DNA of 64,000 nucleotides from an uncultured Chitinophaga sp. (GTDB lineage Bacteria > Bacteroidota > Bacteroidia > Chitinophagales > Chitinophagaceae). Numbering within the stretch: position 1 is the stretch's first letter; every line of letters starts with the position of its first letter. The stretch is from the NCBI RefSeq assembly GCF_937898475.1, contig NZ_CALEJS010000016.1:868001-932000 (forward strand), read 5' to 3'. The notes under the pieces were generated by a model. That model was not told where the DNA came from, did not search any database, and saw only the letters and a list, made by a program, of their open reading frames with translations. Below are positions 1-6,945 of the stretch, piece after piece. A program made the position numbers and the translations under genes.

Positions 1-11
1 TTCTTCTTCAT
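1..11 (-). CDS. possible start of a gene leaving the left edge
   Basis: Read on the minus strand, the first eleven bases give an ATG followed by two lysine codons, a common beginning for a Bacteroidota signal peptide. It lies downstream of the broken SusD gene in the same direction. Four codons are too few to identify a product, so this only marks where a neighbouring gene may begin. Confidence 0.2.
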
Positions 12-75
12 AGTGGCATAAAGATGAAAATAAAATCGAAAAAAGGGAAATGAAAAGGAAGAACGGGGAATAAAA

Positions 76-189
76 GGCCCGGAAGGCGGCTGTCTGTGTG
101 TACTATTTTAACTGGCTTATCCTTGCTTTATCCTTACTGTCAGGGCATCTGGTTAAAATAGTATCAGTACGTCAGCACCTTCCGGGTCA
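76..189. repeat. long imperfect inverted repeat
   Basis: Bases 78-113 and 152-185 are near-perfect reverse complements (CCCGGAAGG and ACTATTTTAAC on one arm, GTTAAAATAGT and CCTTCCGGG on the other). They enclose a 38-base centre. The structure lies just past the stop codon of the broken SusD gene. It could be a large terminator or mRNA-stabilising hairpin, or a small non-coding mobile repeat. There is no T-run typical of an intrinsic terminator directly after either arm. Confidence 0.6.
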
Positions 190-205
190 GCGGTTAGGAA
201 AACGT

Positions 206-990
206 TTATTGATAGTAGGGATTCTGGTACATCTTTACCGGGTCCAGCTGATATTCATCGAACGGTATCGGGAAGTACTGATCTTTTATGCCGAAGTTAG
301 ACAGCTTTGCTTTTCCGTAATCAGCCTGGTTCTTGGCATGCATGTAGGTAACCAGTTCGTCGATGGTAAAGAAGCGTAGCAGGTCAAACCAGCGGTGGTG
401 CTCAAAGGCCAGTAATACACGTCTTTCATGCAGGATGGCCAGTTTGAGAGTTGGGAACTTACTGCTGTAGGCAGGATCATTCTTGACGGTGTTGTACAGC
501 GGCATATTGGCTCTTTCGCGCACCATATCCAGGTACTCAATGGCTGCGGTGTTATCGCCCAGATACATATTAACTTCCGCCAGCATGAGGGCTACATCTG
601 CATAGCGGATCAGGATCCAGTCGTTGCCGCCGTAGCCGTTAGTGCCTGCTGCCGTGCTGGTATCCCAGGGTGTCCTAACGTCTTGTATACAGGCATCATC
701 TTCTATGGTTTGTTTAATGTTGCCATCCAGCGTATGTGTTTTCAGCAGGCCATTCCAGTCAATGCAATAGATCACGGCTTTCCATGCTGTACCCGCTGCG
801 TTGAGGCGGATACTATTGCCGATGAACGTTGGACCAATACCGTTATAAGCAATACCGGTAGGATGACCGATCAGGCCTTCGCCGTTTACGGTGAGCTTAT
901 ATTCATTACCGGTATATAACAGCGTGTCTTTAGCGGGAATGATAGTAGCCCAATAGCCATAATAGCAGCAGTGATGTGTATTTTCATCAT
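206..990 (-). pseudogene. SusD/RagB family lipoprotein remnant, chimeric and frameshifted
   Basis: The last roughly 150 codons are a clear SusD/RagB C-terminus: a NDWILIRYADVALMLAEV segment, a RERAN motif, ILHERRVLLAFEHHRWFDLLR, and a final FPIPFDEYQLDP. SusD proteins bind glycans at the cell surface with a SusC porin and are normally about 500 residues. Here the upstream 85 codons do not resemble SusD; they read as a short beta-rich secreted domain. The only plausible start (ATGATG at 985-990, followed by a signal-peptide-like stretch MKIHITAAIMAIG) is in a different frame, so a frameshift lies near 930-950. No SusC partner is present. I read this as a deletion fusion of two genes that then lost its frame. 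Confidence 0.7.
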
Positions 991-1267
991 TCTTGGTTTT
1001 TTGTTCCCGGCAAACAGCCCTGTTTCACACGTATGCTGGTGAGATGATATAAGGTTCCCGTGGCCACAAAGTATGGATGAGCAATTATGTACGATTGATT
1101 GTCCCGCTTAGCGTTCGCAAAGAGAATATTCCATTATTACTGAATGGTTAAGCATATATTACGCTATTGTTATAATAAGGTTACCTGCGGGGCTTCAACA
1201 AAAAACTTGCGTATTATGCTGAAATTTAGTTACTTACAAGGTCCCAAATAACCAAACCACCCCTCAT

Positions 1268-2038
1268 ATGAAAACCAGATACACCACCGCGGGCTCAATT
1301 GCGCGGATGATCCTGATTGCAAGCCTTGTATTTTCAGCCTGTAAAAAAGACAATGATGTAAAGCCGCCGCCGCAGTATTCCCTGGATGAACTGTATGCCC
1401 ACTCTATCACGGATGCCATGGTAGCCGACAGCAGTGAAAGGATAGATACGCTTTGGGCCATCTCCCCGGAGAACAACAACCTGCAGTGGAAGACCATCAA
1501 TGGCAAGCAATATGTGCTGATGGCCACCTTTATGCGTTTCCCAAACAGCTATCCTGCCGGGGATTCAATTACCAACACCTGGGGAGAATCGTGGGTATTT
1601 GCCCCCGCGCAAATGAAAAGGCGCCTGCTCCCCAGTTTTAAACCTGGTTCAGATACCATTTTGCGCATTTCACAACTACTGGGTTTACCACCGGTGAACA
1701 GCAGCAGCAATACCCATATTGCAGAGATCTGGGTAGAAGCCTCAAGGCTATACCGCCCGGCAGGCGATCCGGCCATTAATACCACTACTACCGGAGCGGT
1801 ATTGGTAGAAGGGGTTTCTCCGAGCTACACCACCTGGTTCGATAATAATATTATCTACTCTTATTATCGTCCTTTACAATCTTCCACTGATTATTACTAT
1901 CCCTGGACAAGGCTGGGTTATACTTATGACTGGAACCCCGAAGCCAAAGAAGTGGGTTTAAGTGAATTTGTGCTGCAAACCAATTCCGGTATCTGGGTAG
2001 AAAGAACAAGCACTGCACCGGCGTTTTTCAGCAACTAA
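1268..2038 (+). CDS. conserved lipoprotein of unknown function
   Basis: The 256-residue product starts with a basic n-region and a hydrophobic stretch ending in the lipobox-like LVFSAC. This is followed by KKD, so it is probably a lipoprotein exported to the envelope. The mature part has no catalytic motif that I recognise. It is rich in Trp, Tyr and Ser, with a conserved-looking end (PWTRLGYTYDW, GLSEFVLQ) that suggests a compact beta-rich domain. A strong stem-loop follows the stop codon, so the gene is probably transcribed alone. Function unknown. Confidence 0.75.
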   Translation: MKTRYTTAGSIARMILIASLVFSACKKDNDVKPPPQYSLDELYAHSITDAMVADSSERIDTLWAISPENNNLQWKTINGKQYVLMATFMRFPNSYPAGDSITNTWGESWVFAPAQMKRRLLPSFKPGSDTILRISQLLGLPPVNSSSNTHIAEIWVEASRLYRPAGDPAINTTTTGAVLVEGVSPSYTTWFDNNIIYSYYRPLQSSTDYYYPWTRLGYTYDWNPEAKEVGLSEFVLQTNSGIWVERTSTAPAFFSN

Positions 2039-2060
2039 ACACCGTCATTTGTCATACCTG

Positions 2061-2117
2061 TTTACCCGGGCCCCGCGAATATTATATACGGCATAGGCCC
2101 GGGTAAATTTCTTTATT
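2061..2117 (+). terminator. intrinsic terminator after the lipoprotein gene
   Basis: TTTACCCGGGCC (2061-2072) pairs perfectly with GGCCCGGGTAAA (2096-2107). TTTCTTTATT follows. The loop is 23 bases, longer than usual. Confidence 0.7.
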
Positions 2118-2127
2118 AACTTTAGGC

Positions 2128-2691
2128 ATGCAAGCAGCAACTGTACTTTGGTTACTGGGGATACCCTGTTCCGGGAAAACAACATTGGCATATAAGATTA
2201 AAAGTGAGCTGGACAAGCAGCGGATCCCCTGTAAGGTACTGGATGGGGACGAACTGAGAAGCGGTATCAATGCAGATCTGGGATTCTCTCCACAGGACCG
2301 TGAGGAAAATATCAGGAGGGCCGCTGAAATTGCAAAACTATTCCTGGACGCAGGTTTTGTAACCATCTGCTCCTTCATAACCCCTACGGCTAAACTTCGG
2401 CACCTGGCGCGGGGCATTATCGGAAGCGAACATTTTCATGAAATTTATGTGAGCTGCAGCATCAGCGTTTGTATGCAGCGGGATGTGAAAGGCATGTATA
2501 ATAAAGCCCGGAATGGAATCATAAAAAACTTTACCGGCTTACAATCAGCATTTGAGGCGCCGGAAGCACCTTTTCTGACAGTTAATACCGAAGAAAATGA
2601 CGTGGCTGCGTCTGCCAGTGAAATATTAGCAGCGGTGTTCCCGTCCCTGTTCGGACAAATGGGCCGGGAGGCACTACCATCAACACTTTAG
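2128..2691 (+). CDS. cysC: adenylyl-sulfate (APS) kinase
   Basis: APS kinase phosphorylates adenylyl sulfate with ATP to make PAPS, the donor for sulfotransferases and for some sulfate-reduction routes. The 187-residue product has the family's short length, a P-loop GIPCSGKTT at residues 11-19, the LDGDELR segment near 38-44 and the DLGFSPQDREENIRR signature near 50-64. No cysD/cysN ATP sulfurylase or sulfotransferase lies next to it. A TAACTTTA promoter-like box ends three bases before the ATG, so the transcript may be nearly leaderless. The P-loop has Pro-Cys where LSGSGK is more usual. Confidence 0.85.
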   Translation: MQAATVLWLLGIPCSGKTTLAYKIKSELDKQRIPCKVLDGDELRSGINADLGFSPQDREENIRRAAEIAKLFLDAGFVTICSFITPTAKLRHLARGIIGSEHFHEIYVSCSISVCMQRDVKGMYNKARNGIIKNFTGLQSAFEAPEAPFLTVNTEENDVAASASEILAAVFPSLFGQMGREALPSTL

Positions 2692-2744
2692 GAGCATTTC
2701 GGCCACATCCGCATTATCCGCTGCAAGAAAAAGATGAAGAAACA

Positions 2745-2772
2745 TTTGCAGGAACAAAAATTTGTACCTTTC
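2745..2772 (+). promoter_or_regulatory. promoter of the NAD/ADP-ribose operon
   Basis: TTTG at 2745-2748 and TACCTTTC at 2765-2772 match the Bacteroidota -33 TTTG and -7 TAnnTTTG pattern with one mismatch. The operator-like palindrome begins at the next base. Confidence 0.5.
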
Positions 2773-2793
2773 TTTGTGTCAAAATAACACAAA
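2773..2793. promoter_or_regulatory. operator-like palindrome before nrtR
   Basis: TTTGTGT at 2773-2779 and ACACAAA at 2787-2793 form a perfect inverted repeat around a 7-base centre. It lies between the -7 box and the nrtR start codon, over the expected transcription start. That position suits autorepression by the encoded NrtR-like regulator. Binding is inferred. Confidence 0.6.
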
Positions 2794-2798
2794 CGGAA

Positions 2799-3485
2799 AT
2801 GAAACCGTTCTCCTCATATAAGAACCCTGCGCTTGCTGTTGACCTGGTAGTATTTGGTTACCATGAGCAAAACCTGTCTGTGTTATTGCTGAACAGGAAG
2901 GAAGCGCCCTTTAAAGACCAGTGGACCTTGCCTGGCGCTTTTCTTCAGATAGAGGAAACTTTTCAGCAAACCTGCTCCCGTATATTGAAAACAAAACTGG
3001 GGATGGACGATGTGTACCTGGAGCAGCTGTTCTCTTTTGACGACCCGGCCCGCGACCCGCGGGGACGTGTGATATCTGTTACCTACTACGCCCTTGTGAA
3101 CCCGCACAAACTGGAGATCGCTGCCGGTAAAATGGCCAATGATGTGCAGTGGTTCAATGTAAAGAAGATTCCGGCGCTGGGCTTTGATCACAAAAAGATC
3201 TTCGATAAGGCGCTGCAACGCCTTAAATCCAAGATCCTTTACTTCCCGGTGGGCTTTGAGCTGCTGGATGAGCTGTTTACCATGAGCGAACTGCACCAGC
3301 TATACGAATGCATCCTGGGGATAGAGATCGACAGGCGGAATTTCAGCAGAAAGATGCTGGTTGCTGAATACGTGATCAATACCGGGCAGAAGCGCGAAGG
3401 CCTACAAAACAGGCACCCGGAGCTTTTCCGGTTCAATAAAAAATTAAAGCACCACAATTTTCAACTTAATATCATCAACCCATGA
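2799..3485 (+). CDS. nrtR: NrtR-like Nudix-family transcriptional regulator
   Basis: NrtR proteins combine a Nudix-fold effector domain with a C-terminal winged helix; in studied members they repress NAD-biosynthesis genes and bind ADP-ribose. The 228-residue product has a Nudix domain in residues 10-140 with WTLPGAF near 42-48. The catalytic box is degraded: after G46-x5-E52 the expected REUxEE reads SRILKT, so hydrolase activity is unlikely and ligand sensing more likely. Residues 150-225 fit the winged helix (SELHQLYECILG, RRNFSRKMLV). It is the first gene of the operon, behind a promoter and palindrome, and overlaps the next gene by four bases. Confidence 0.85.
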   Translation: MKPFSSYKNPALAVDLVVFGYHEQNLSVLLLNRKEAPFKDQWTLPGAFLQIEETFQQTCSRILKTKLGMDDVYLEQLFSFDDPARDPRGRVISVTYYALVNPHKLEIAAGKMANDVQWFNVKKIPALGFDHKKIFDKALQRLKSKILYFPVGFELLDELFTMSELHQLYECILGIEIDRRNFSRKMLVAEYVINTGQKREGLQNRHPELFRFNKKLKHHNFQLNIINP

Positions 3486-5020
3486 ACATGCTACCTATCC
3501 TGCTGAAAGACGGCTATAAAGTAGGTCACAAATTTCAGTATCCCGAAGGCACCACACTGGTTTATTCTAATCTCACTCCCCGCAAATCCCGGAATGCAGA
3601 TATACAGGAAATCGTTTTCTTTGGCCTGCAGTATTTCATGAAGGAATATCTTGTACGGCAGTTCAATGAAAACTTCTTTAACAAACCCAAAGAAGAAGTA
3701 CTCAGCCAGTACGCCCGCCGCATCAACAATTATCTTGGCAAAGACAGTATAACCTATGATCATATAGCAGCACTGCACGACCTTGGTTACCTGCCGCTGG
3801 AGATCAAAGCGCTTCCTGAAGGAACGCTGGTACCTATGCGCGTGCCTGTTTTCACTATCAAAAATACGGTGCCTGAATTCTTCTGGCTGACCAATATGCT
3901 GGAAACCATTCTGAGCGCCGTGCTGTGGAAACCTGCTACCTCTGCCACCACGGCTTTTCAATACCTGAAAACCTTTACCCGCTACGCAAAAGAAACGGTA
4001 GGCAACGACATGAGCTTTGTTCCCTGGCAGGGTCATGATTTCTCTTTCCGCGGCATGAGCGGTGTGGAAGATGCCCTGATCAGCGGCGCAGGCCACCTGC
4101 TTTCTTTTGCAGGTACGGATACGATCCCCGCAATTGACTTCCTCGAAATGTTCTATAATGCAGATTGTGAGCAGGAACTGATCGGCGGATCTGTTCCTGC
4201 TACTGAGCACAGCGTAATGTGTATGGGCACCCAGGATGGAGAGATCGGTACCTTCCGCCGGCTGATCAGCGAAGTATATCCTGGAGGTATTGTATCTATT
4301 GTAAGTGATACCTGGGATTTCTGGCAGGTAATCATGGAGTTCCTTCCGGAGATGAAAGATATTATTCTTGCCCGCAATGGTAAAGTAGTGATACGGCCCG
4401 ACAGCGGCGACCCGGTAAAGATCATTGTTGGCGATGAATCTGCCCCTGTTGGCAGCCCGGAATATAAAGGCGCGATTGAATGTATGTGGGAAACATTTGG
4501 TGGTACCATTACCGAAAAAGGGTTCAAACTGCTGGACAGCCATATTGGCCTGATCTACGGCGATAGTATTACTACCGAAAGGCAGCTGGCAATACTGGAA
4601 GGACTGAAACGTAAAGGTTTTGCCAGCTATAACGTGGTACTGGGCATCGGCTCTTATACTTACGAATATGTTACCCGCGACACCTTTGGCTTTGCCATGA
4701 AAGCTACTTACGGAGAAGTGAATGGTGCAGGCCGGGATATCTTTAAAGATCCTAAAACGGATGACGGCACTAAAAAATCTGCCAAAGGCCTGATGCAGGT
4801 ACGCCGGAACGCGATCAGTGGTAAACTTGAACTGAAAGATCAATGCACCTGGGAGGAAGAGGCACAGGGAGAACTGAAAACAGTGTTCAAAGACGGGAAA
4901 CTGGTAGTGGACTGGACCTTGCAGCAGATTAGGGAAAGAATAAAAACAGCATTGGAAAATGATGGAGATGGTACAGTAGTACAGAACTCCAGGACTGAAA
5001 ACGCTGTAGCCGATTATTGA
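3482..5020 (+). CDS. nadV: nicotinamide phosphoribosyltransferase family protein (NAMPT/NadV-type)
   Basis: Canonical NAMPT joins nicotinamide to PRPP to give NMN. The 512-residue product aligns along its length with the family (human enzyme 491): DGYKVGH at 10-16, HDFSFRG at 185-191, GTDT at 211-214, a TEHS histidine at 243, IRPDSG at 304-309 and FKDP near 416. Two phosphate-side loops differ from human NAMPT: GDSIT (360-364) replaces GDGVD, and GIGSYTYEYVTRD (388-400) replaces the GSGGGLLQ region. As I recall, phage NadV-like proteins carry the same GIGSYTY type of loop. The gene overlaps nrtR by ATGA and shares its promoter. The true co-substrate could be PRPP or a larger pyrophosphate such as ADPR-PP. 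Confidence 0.88.
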   Translation: MNMLPILLKDGYKVGHKFQYPEGTTLVYSNLTPRKSRNADIQEIVFFGLQYFMKEYLVRQFNENFFNKPKEEVLSQYARRINNYLGKDSITYDHIAALHDLGYLPLEIKALPEGTLVPMRVPVFTIKNTVPEFFWLTNMLETILSAVLWKPATSATTAFQYLKTFTRYAKETVGNDMSFVPWQGHDFSFRGMSGVEDALISGAGHLLSFAGTDTIPAIDFLEMFYNADCEQELIGGSVPATEHSVMCMGTQDGEIGTFRRLISEVYPGGIVSIVSDTWDFWQVIMEFLPEMKDIILARNGKVVIRPDSGDPVKIIVGDESAPVGSPEYKGAIECMWETFGGTITEKGFKLLDSHIGLIYGDSITTERQLAILEGLKRKGFASYNVVLGIGSYTYEYVTRDTFGFAMKATYGEVNGAGRDIFKDPKTDDGTKKSAKGLMQVRRNAISGKLELKDQCTWEEEAQGELKTVFKDGKLVVDWTLQQIRERIKTALENDGDGTVVQNSRTENAVADY

Positions 5021-5039
5021 TCTACAGAATATTCAACAC

Positions 5040-5114
5040 ATGAACGATAAACAAAAGAAAAATACCAGTAAATTTCTGAGCCTTATTCTGCGGCATAGCC
5101 CGGAAAACTATTGA
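5040..5114 (+). pseudogene. kptA: truncated KptA/Tpt1 RNA 2'-phosphotransferase N-terminus
   Basis: An ATG opens a 24-codon frame ending in TGA whose core, TSKFLSLILRHSPE, matches the N-terminal signature of KptA (E. coli has TSKFLSFVLRHKPE). KptA/Tpt1 moves a 2'-phosphate from RNA to NAD, releasing nicotinamide and ADP-ribose 1'',2''-cyclic phosphate; full proteins are about 180 residues. All catalytic residues are missing, so this is a stump left by a deletion of roughly 450-500 bases. It lies in frame order between the NAMPT-like and ADP-ribosylglycohydrolase genes, showing that the operon once carried an NAD-consuming RNA-repair enzyme. Confidence 0.8.
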
Positions 5115-5136
5115 CTTTTAAACACGACCGCGATCT

Positions 5137-6078
5137 ATGTCTGCAAGGAACTTTATAAAAGATGTTTTATTAGGCGTGGCCACCGGGGATGCCTTAGGTG
5201 TACCGGTGGAGTTCAGGACCAGGGGCGAGCTGAAAGAACGGCCGGTAACCGGTATGCTGGAATATGGCACACACAATCAGCCGGCTGGCACCTGGTCTGA
5301 CGACAGCTCCCTGACTTTCTGCCTGGCAGAGATGTTATGCAAAGGTTATGATCTGCATGATCTGGCTAACCGCTTCATCAACTGGATGGAGTATGGTTAC
5401 TGGACCCCTCATGGTGAGGTATTTGATATCGGTATCGCCACTGCTGCGGCTATTCACGGTCTGCAGATGGGAGACAGACCCGTAATGGCAGGCGGCAGGA
5501 ATGAAGAAAGTAACGGTAACGGCTCCCTGATGCGCATCCTGCCCCTATTGTTCTATGTGAAAGATCTGCCTGTTCAGCAACGGTTCCATTGTGTGGAAGA
5601 GGTATCTTCGATCACTCATGGTCATATCCGTTCTATCGCAGCCTGTTTTATCTATATTGAATTTGCCCTGGCCATTATGCAGGGCATGGATAAACATGCC
5701 GCGTATAAGGAGATTTGCTCCGGCACCCGAGATTTTCTTACAAAGAACAATGTGCTGGACCTTGTAGAGCAAAAGATATTGGGGCAGATACTGGAAGGTA
5801 AACTGCCTTCCCTGCAAGAAGCAGACATCCATTCCAGCGGCTATGTGATCCATACATTAGAAACAGCCATCTGGTGCCTGCTTACTACCAGAAGCTATAA
5901 GGAAGCAGTATTGAAAGCCGTGAACCTGGGCAGCGATACAGATACATCCGCAGCTGTTACCGGTGGCCTGGCCGCCCTGCTGTATGGCTGGGAGACCATT
6001 CCCACTGAATGGCTAAACGTACTTGCCAGAAGAACAGATATTGAAGACCTGGTCAAAAGACTGGACGATAAACTATAG
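5137..6078 (+). CDS. ADP-ribosylglycohydrolase family protein
   Basis: This family removes ADP-ribose from proteins or small molecules using a dinuclear Mg centre. The 313-residue product has the full length of the fold, with GDALG at 17-21, the metal-binding GTWSDDSSL at 51-59, a HGHIRS helix near 165, and the C-terminal GSDTDTSAA metal motif near residue 266. There is no signal peptide, so it acts in the cytoplasm. It starts 22 bases after the kptA stump and ends 3 bases before the next gene, so it is co-transcribed. Its product, ADP-ribose, could feed the neighbouring enzymes and relieve or trigger NrtR; that link is inferred. Confidence 0.88.
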   Translation: MSARNFIKDVLLGVATGDALGVPVEFRTRGELKERPVTGMLEYGTHNQPAGTWSDDSSLTFCLAEMLCKGYDLHDLANRFINWMEYGYWTPHGEVFDIGIATAAAIHGLQMGDRPVMAGGRNEESNGNGSLMRILPLLFYVKDLPVQQRFHCVEEVSSITHGHIRSIAACFIYIEFALAIMQGMDKHAAYKEICSGTRDFLTKNNVLDLVEQKILGQILEGKLPSLQEADIHSSGYVIHTLETAIWCLLTTRSYKEAVLKAVNLGSDTDTSAAVTGGLAALLYGWETIPTEWLNVLARRTDIEDLVKRLDDKL

Positions 6079-6081
6079 ACT

Positions 6082-6921
6082 ATGCTTACACTGAATCTTA
6101 TCTATCCTGAGCGATCCGACATTCGTTTTACCACCATGGTCTTTCCTGACGGACAACCTCACATTAAAATAGATATGGATAGTATAACCGGTTTGGATCG
6201 CAGCCAGCCGCTGAGGATCCTTACCAGGATAGCTAACACCAACGATCTGCTGTTAGCCCTGTTCATCAAGAACACCCTGGACTATCTCGAATTTGAACAG
6301 GTGGAACTGCATGTTGCTTACCTGCTGGCGGCACGTATGGACAGGGTGATGCTGGACGGAGAACCTTTTTCGTTAAAGATCGTAGCGGGTATACTGAACC
6401 AGGCGCAGTTCAAAAAAGTAAAGATATTTGATCCGCATTCCGAGGTGGCTACTGCGTTGATAGACCGCTCTTATGCAGTGAGCAATCACCAGTATGTGAA
6501 GGATGCGCTGGCGCATTATTTTAATCATCATCCTGCCACGCCATACTGTCTTGTTTCGCCTGATGCAGGTGCATTGAAGAAGATCCATAAGCTGGCGCAA
6601 TTCCTGGCTGTTGACCACGTAGTGGAATGTATGAAAGAACGGGATGTAAGGACAGGTGCACTCACCAGCTTTAAAACCACTGCCGGGCAGCTGAACGGCC
6701 TGACCTGTTTTTTAGTGGATGACATTTGTGATGGCGGAGGCACCTTTGCAGGTACAGCGAAGATGTTGAAGGGAAAAGGCGCACAAAAGGTGAACCTGGT
6801 AGTGAGCCACGGTATCTTCAGTAAAGGAACAGTGATTGAAAGCGTGGACGAGATCTATACAACAGATTCTTTCAGGGACGTGGAAAACGTGCAACGCTTT
6901 GAGGTTGGGAAGTATCTTTAA
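6082..6921 (+). CDS. divergent PRPP-synthetase-like phosphoribosyltransferase-fold protein
   Basis: Ribose-phosphate pyrophosphokinase transfers pyrophosphate from ATP to ribose 5-phosphate. This 279-residue product is shorter than housekeeping Prs (about 310-320) and diverged, but keeps the two-lobe pattern. LAARMDRVM near residue 75-83 corresponds to YARQDRK, GEPFSLKIVA to the EPISAKLVA helix, SPDAG near 155 to SPDVGG, a KERDVRTG loop to the catalytic KRR loop, and LVDDICDGGGTF near 210-221 to the ribose-phosphate loop IVDDMIDTAGT. It closes the operon three bases after the glycohydrolase. It could supply PRPP to the NAMPT-like enzyme, or pyrophosphorylate ADP-ribose as the Adps enzymes of NARP1 pathways do. 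I cannot decide from sequence alone. Confidence 0.8.
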   Translation: MLTLNLIYPERSDIRFTTMVFPDGQPHIKIDMDSITGLDRSQPLRILTRIANTNDLLLALFIKNTLDYLEFEQVELHVAYLLAARMDRVMLDGEPFSLKIVAGILNQAQFKKVKIFDPHSEVATALIDRSYAVSNHQYVKDALAHYFNHHPATPYCLVSPDAGALKKIHKLAQFLAVDHVVECMKERDVRTGALTSFKTTAGQLNGLTCFLVDDICDGGGTFAGTAKMLKGKGAQKVNLVVSHGIFSKGTVIESVDEIYTTDSFRDVENVQRFEVGKYL

Positions 6922-6945
6922 ACATTAACCCTATTATTTACACCT

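Noticed and set aside
76..189. Integron attC site
   Set aside because: The arms contain GTTAAAA and TTTTAAC but not the full R and L box order, and no integrase or cassette array is present.
2799..3485. Active Nudix hydrolase
   Set aside because: The REUxEE part of the Nudix box is replaced by SRILKT and a winged helix follows, which fits a regulator.
3491..4843. A 450-codon open frame antisense to the NAMPT-like gene
   Set aside because: It is the shadow of a strongly conserved gene; its translation is rich in His, Phe and Arg, with no domain, start context or promoter.
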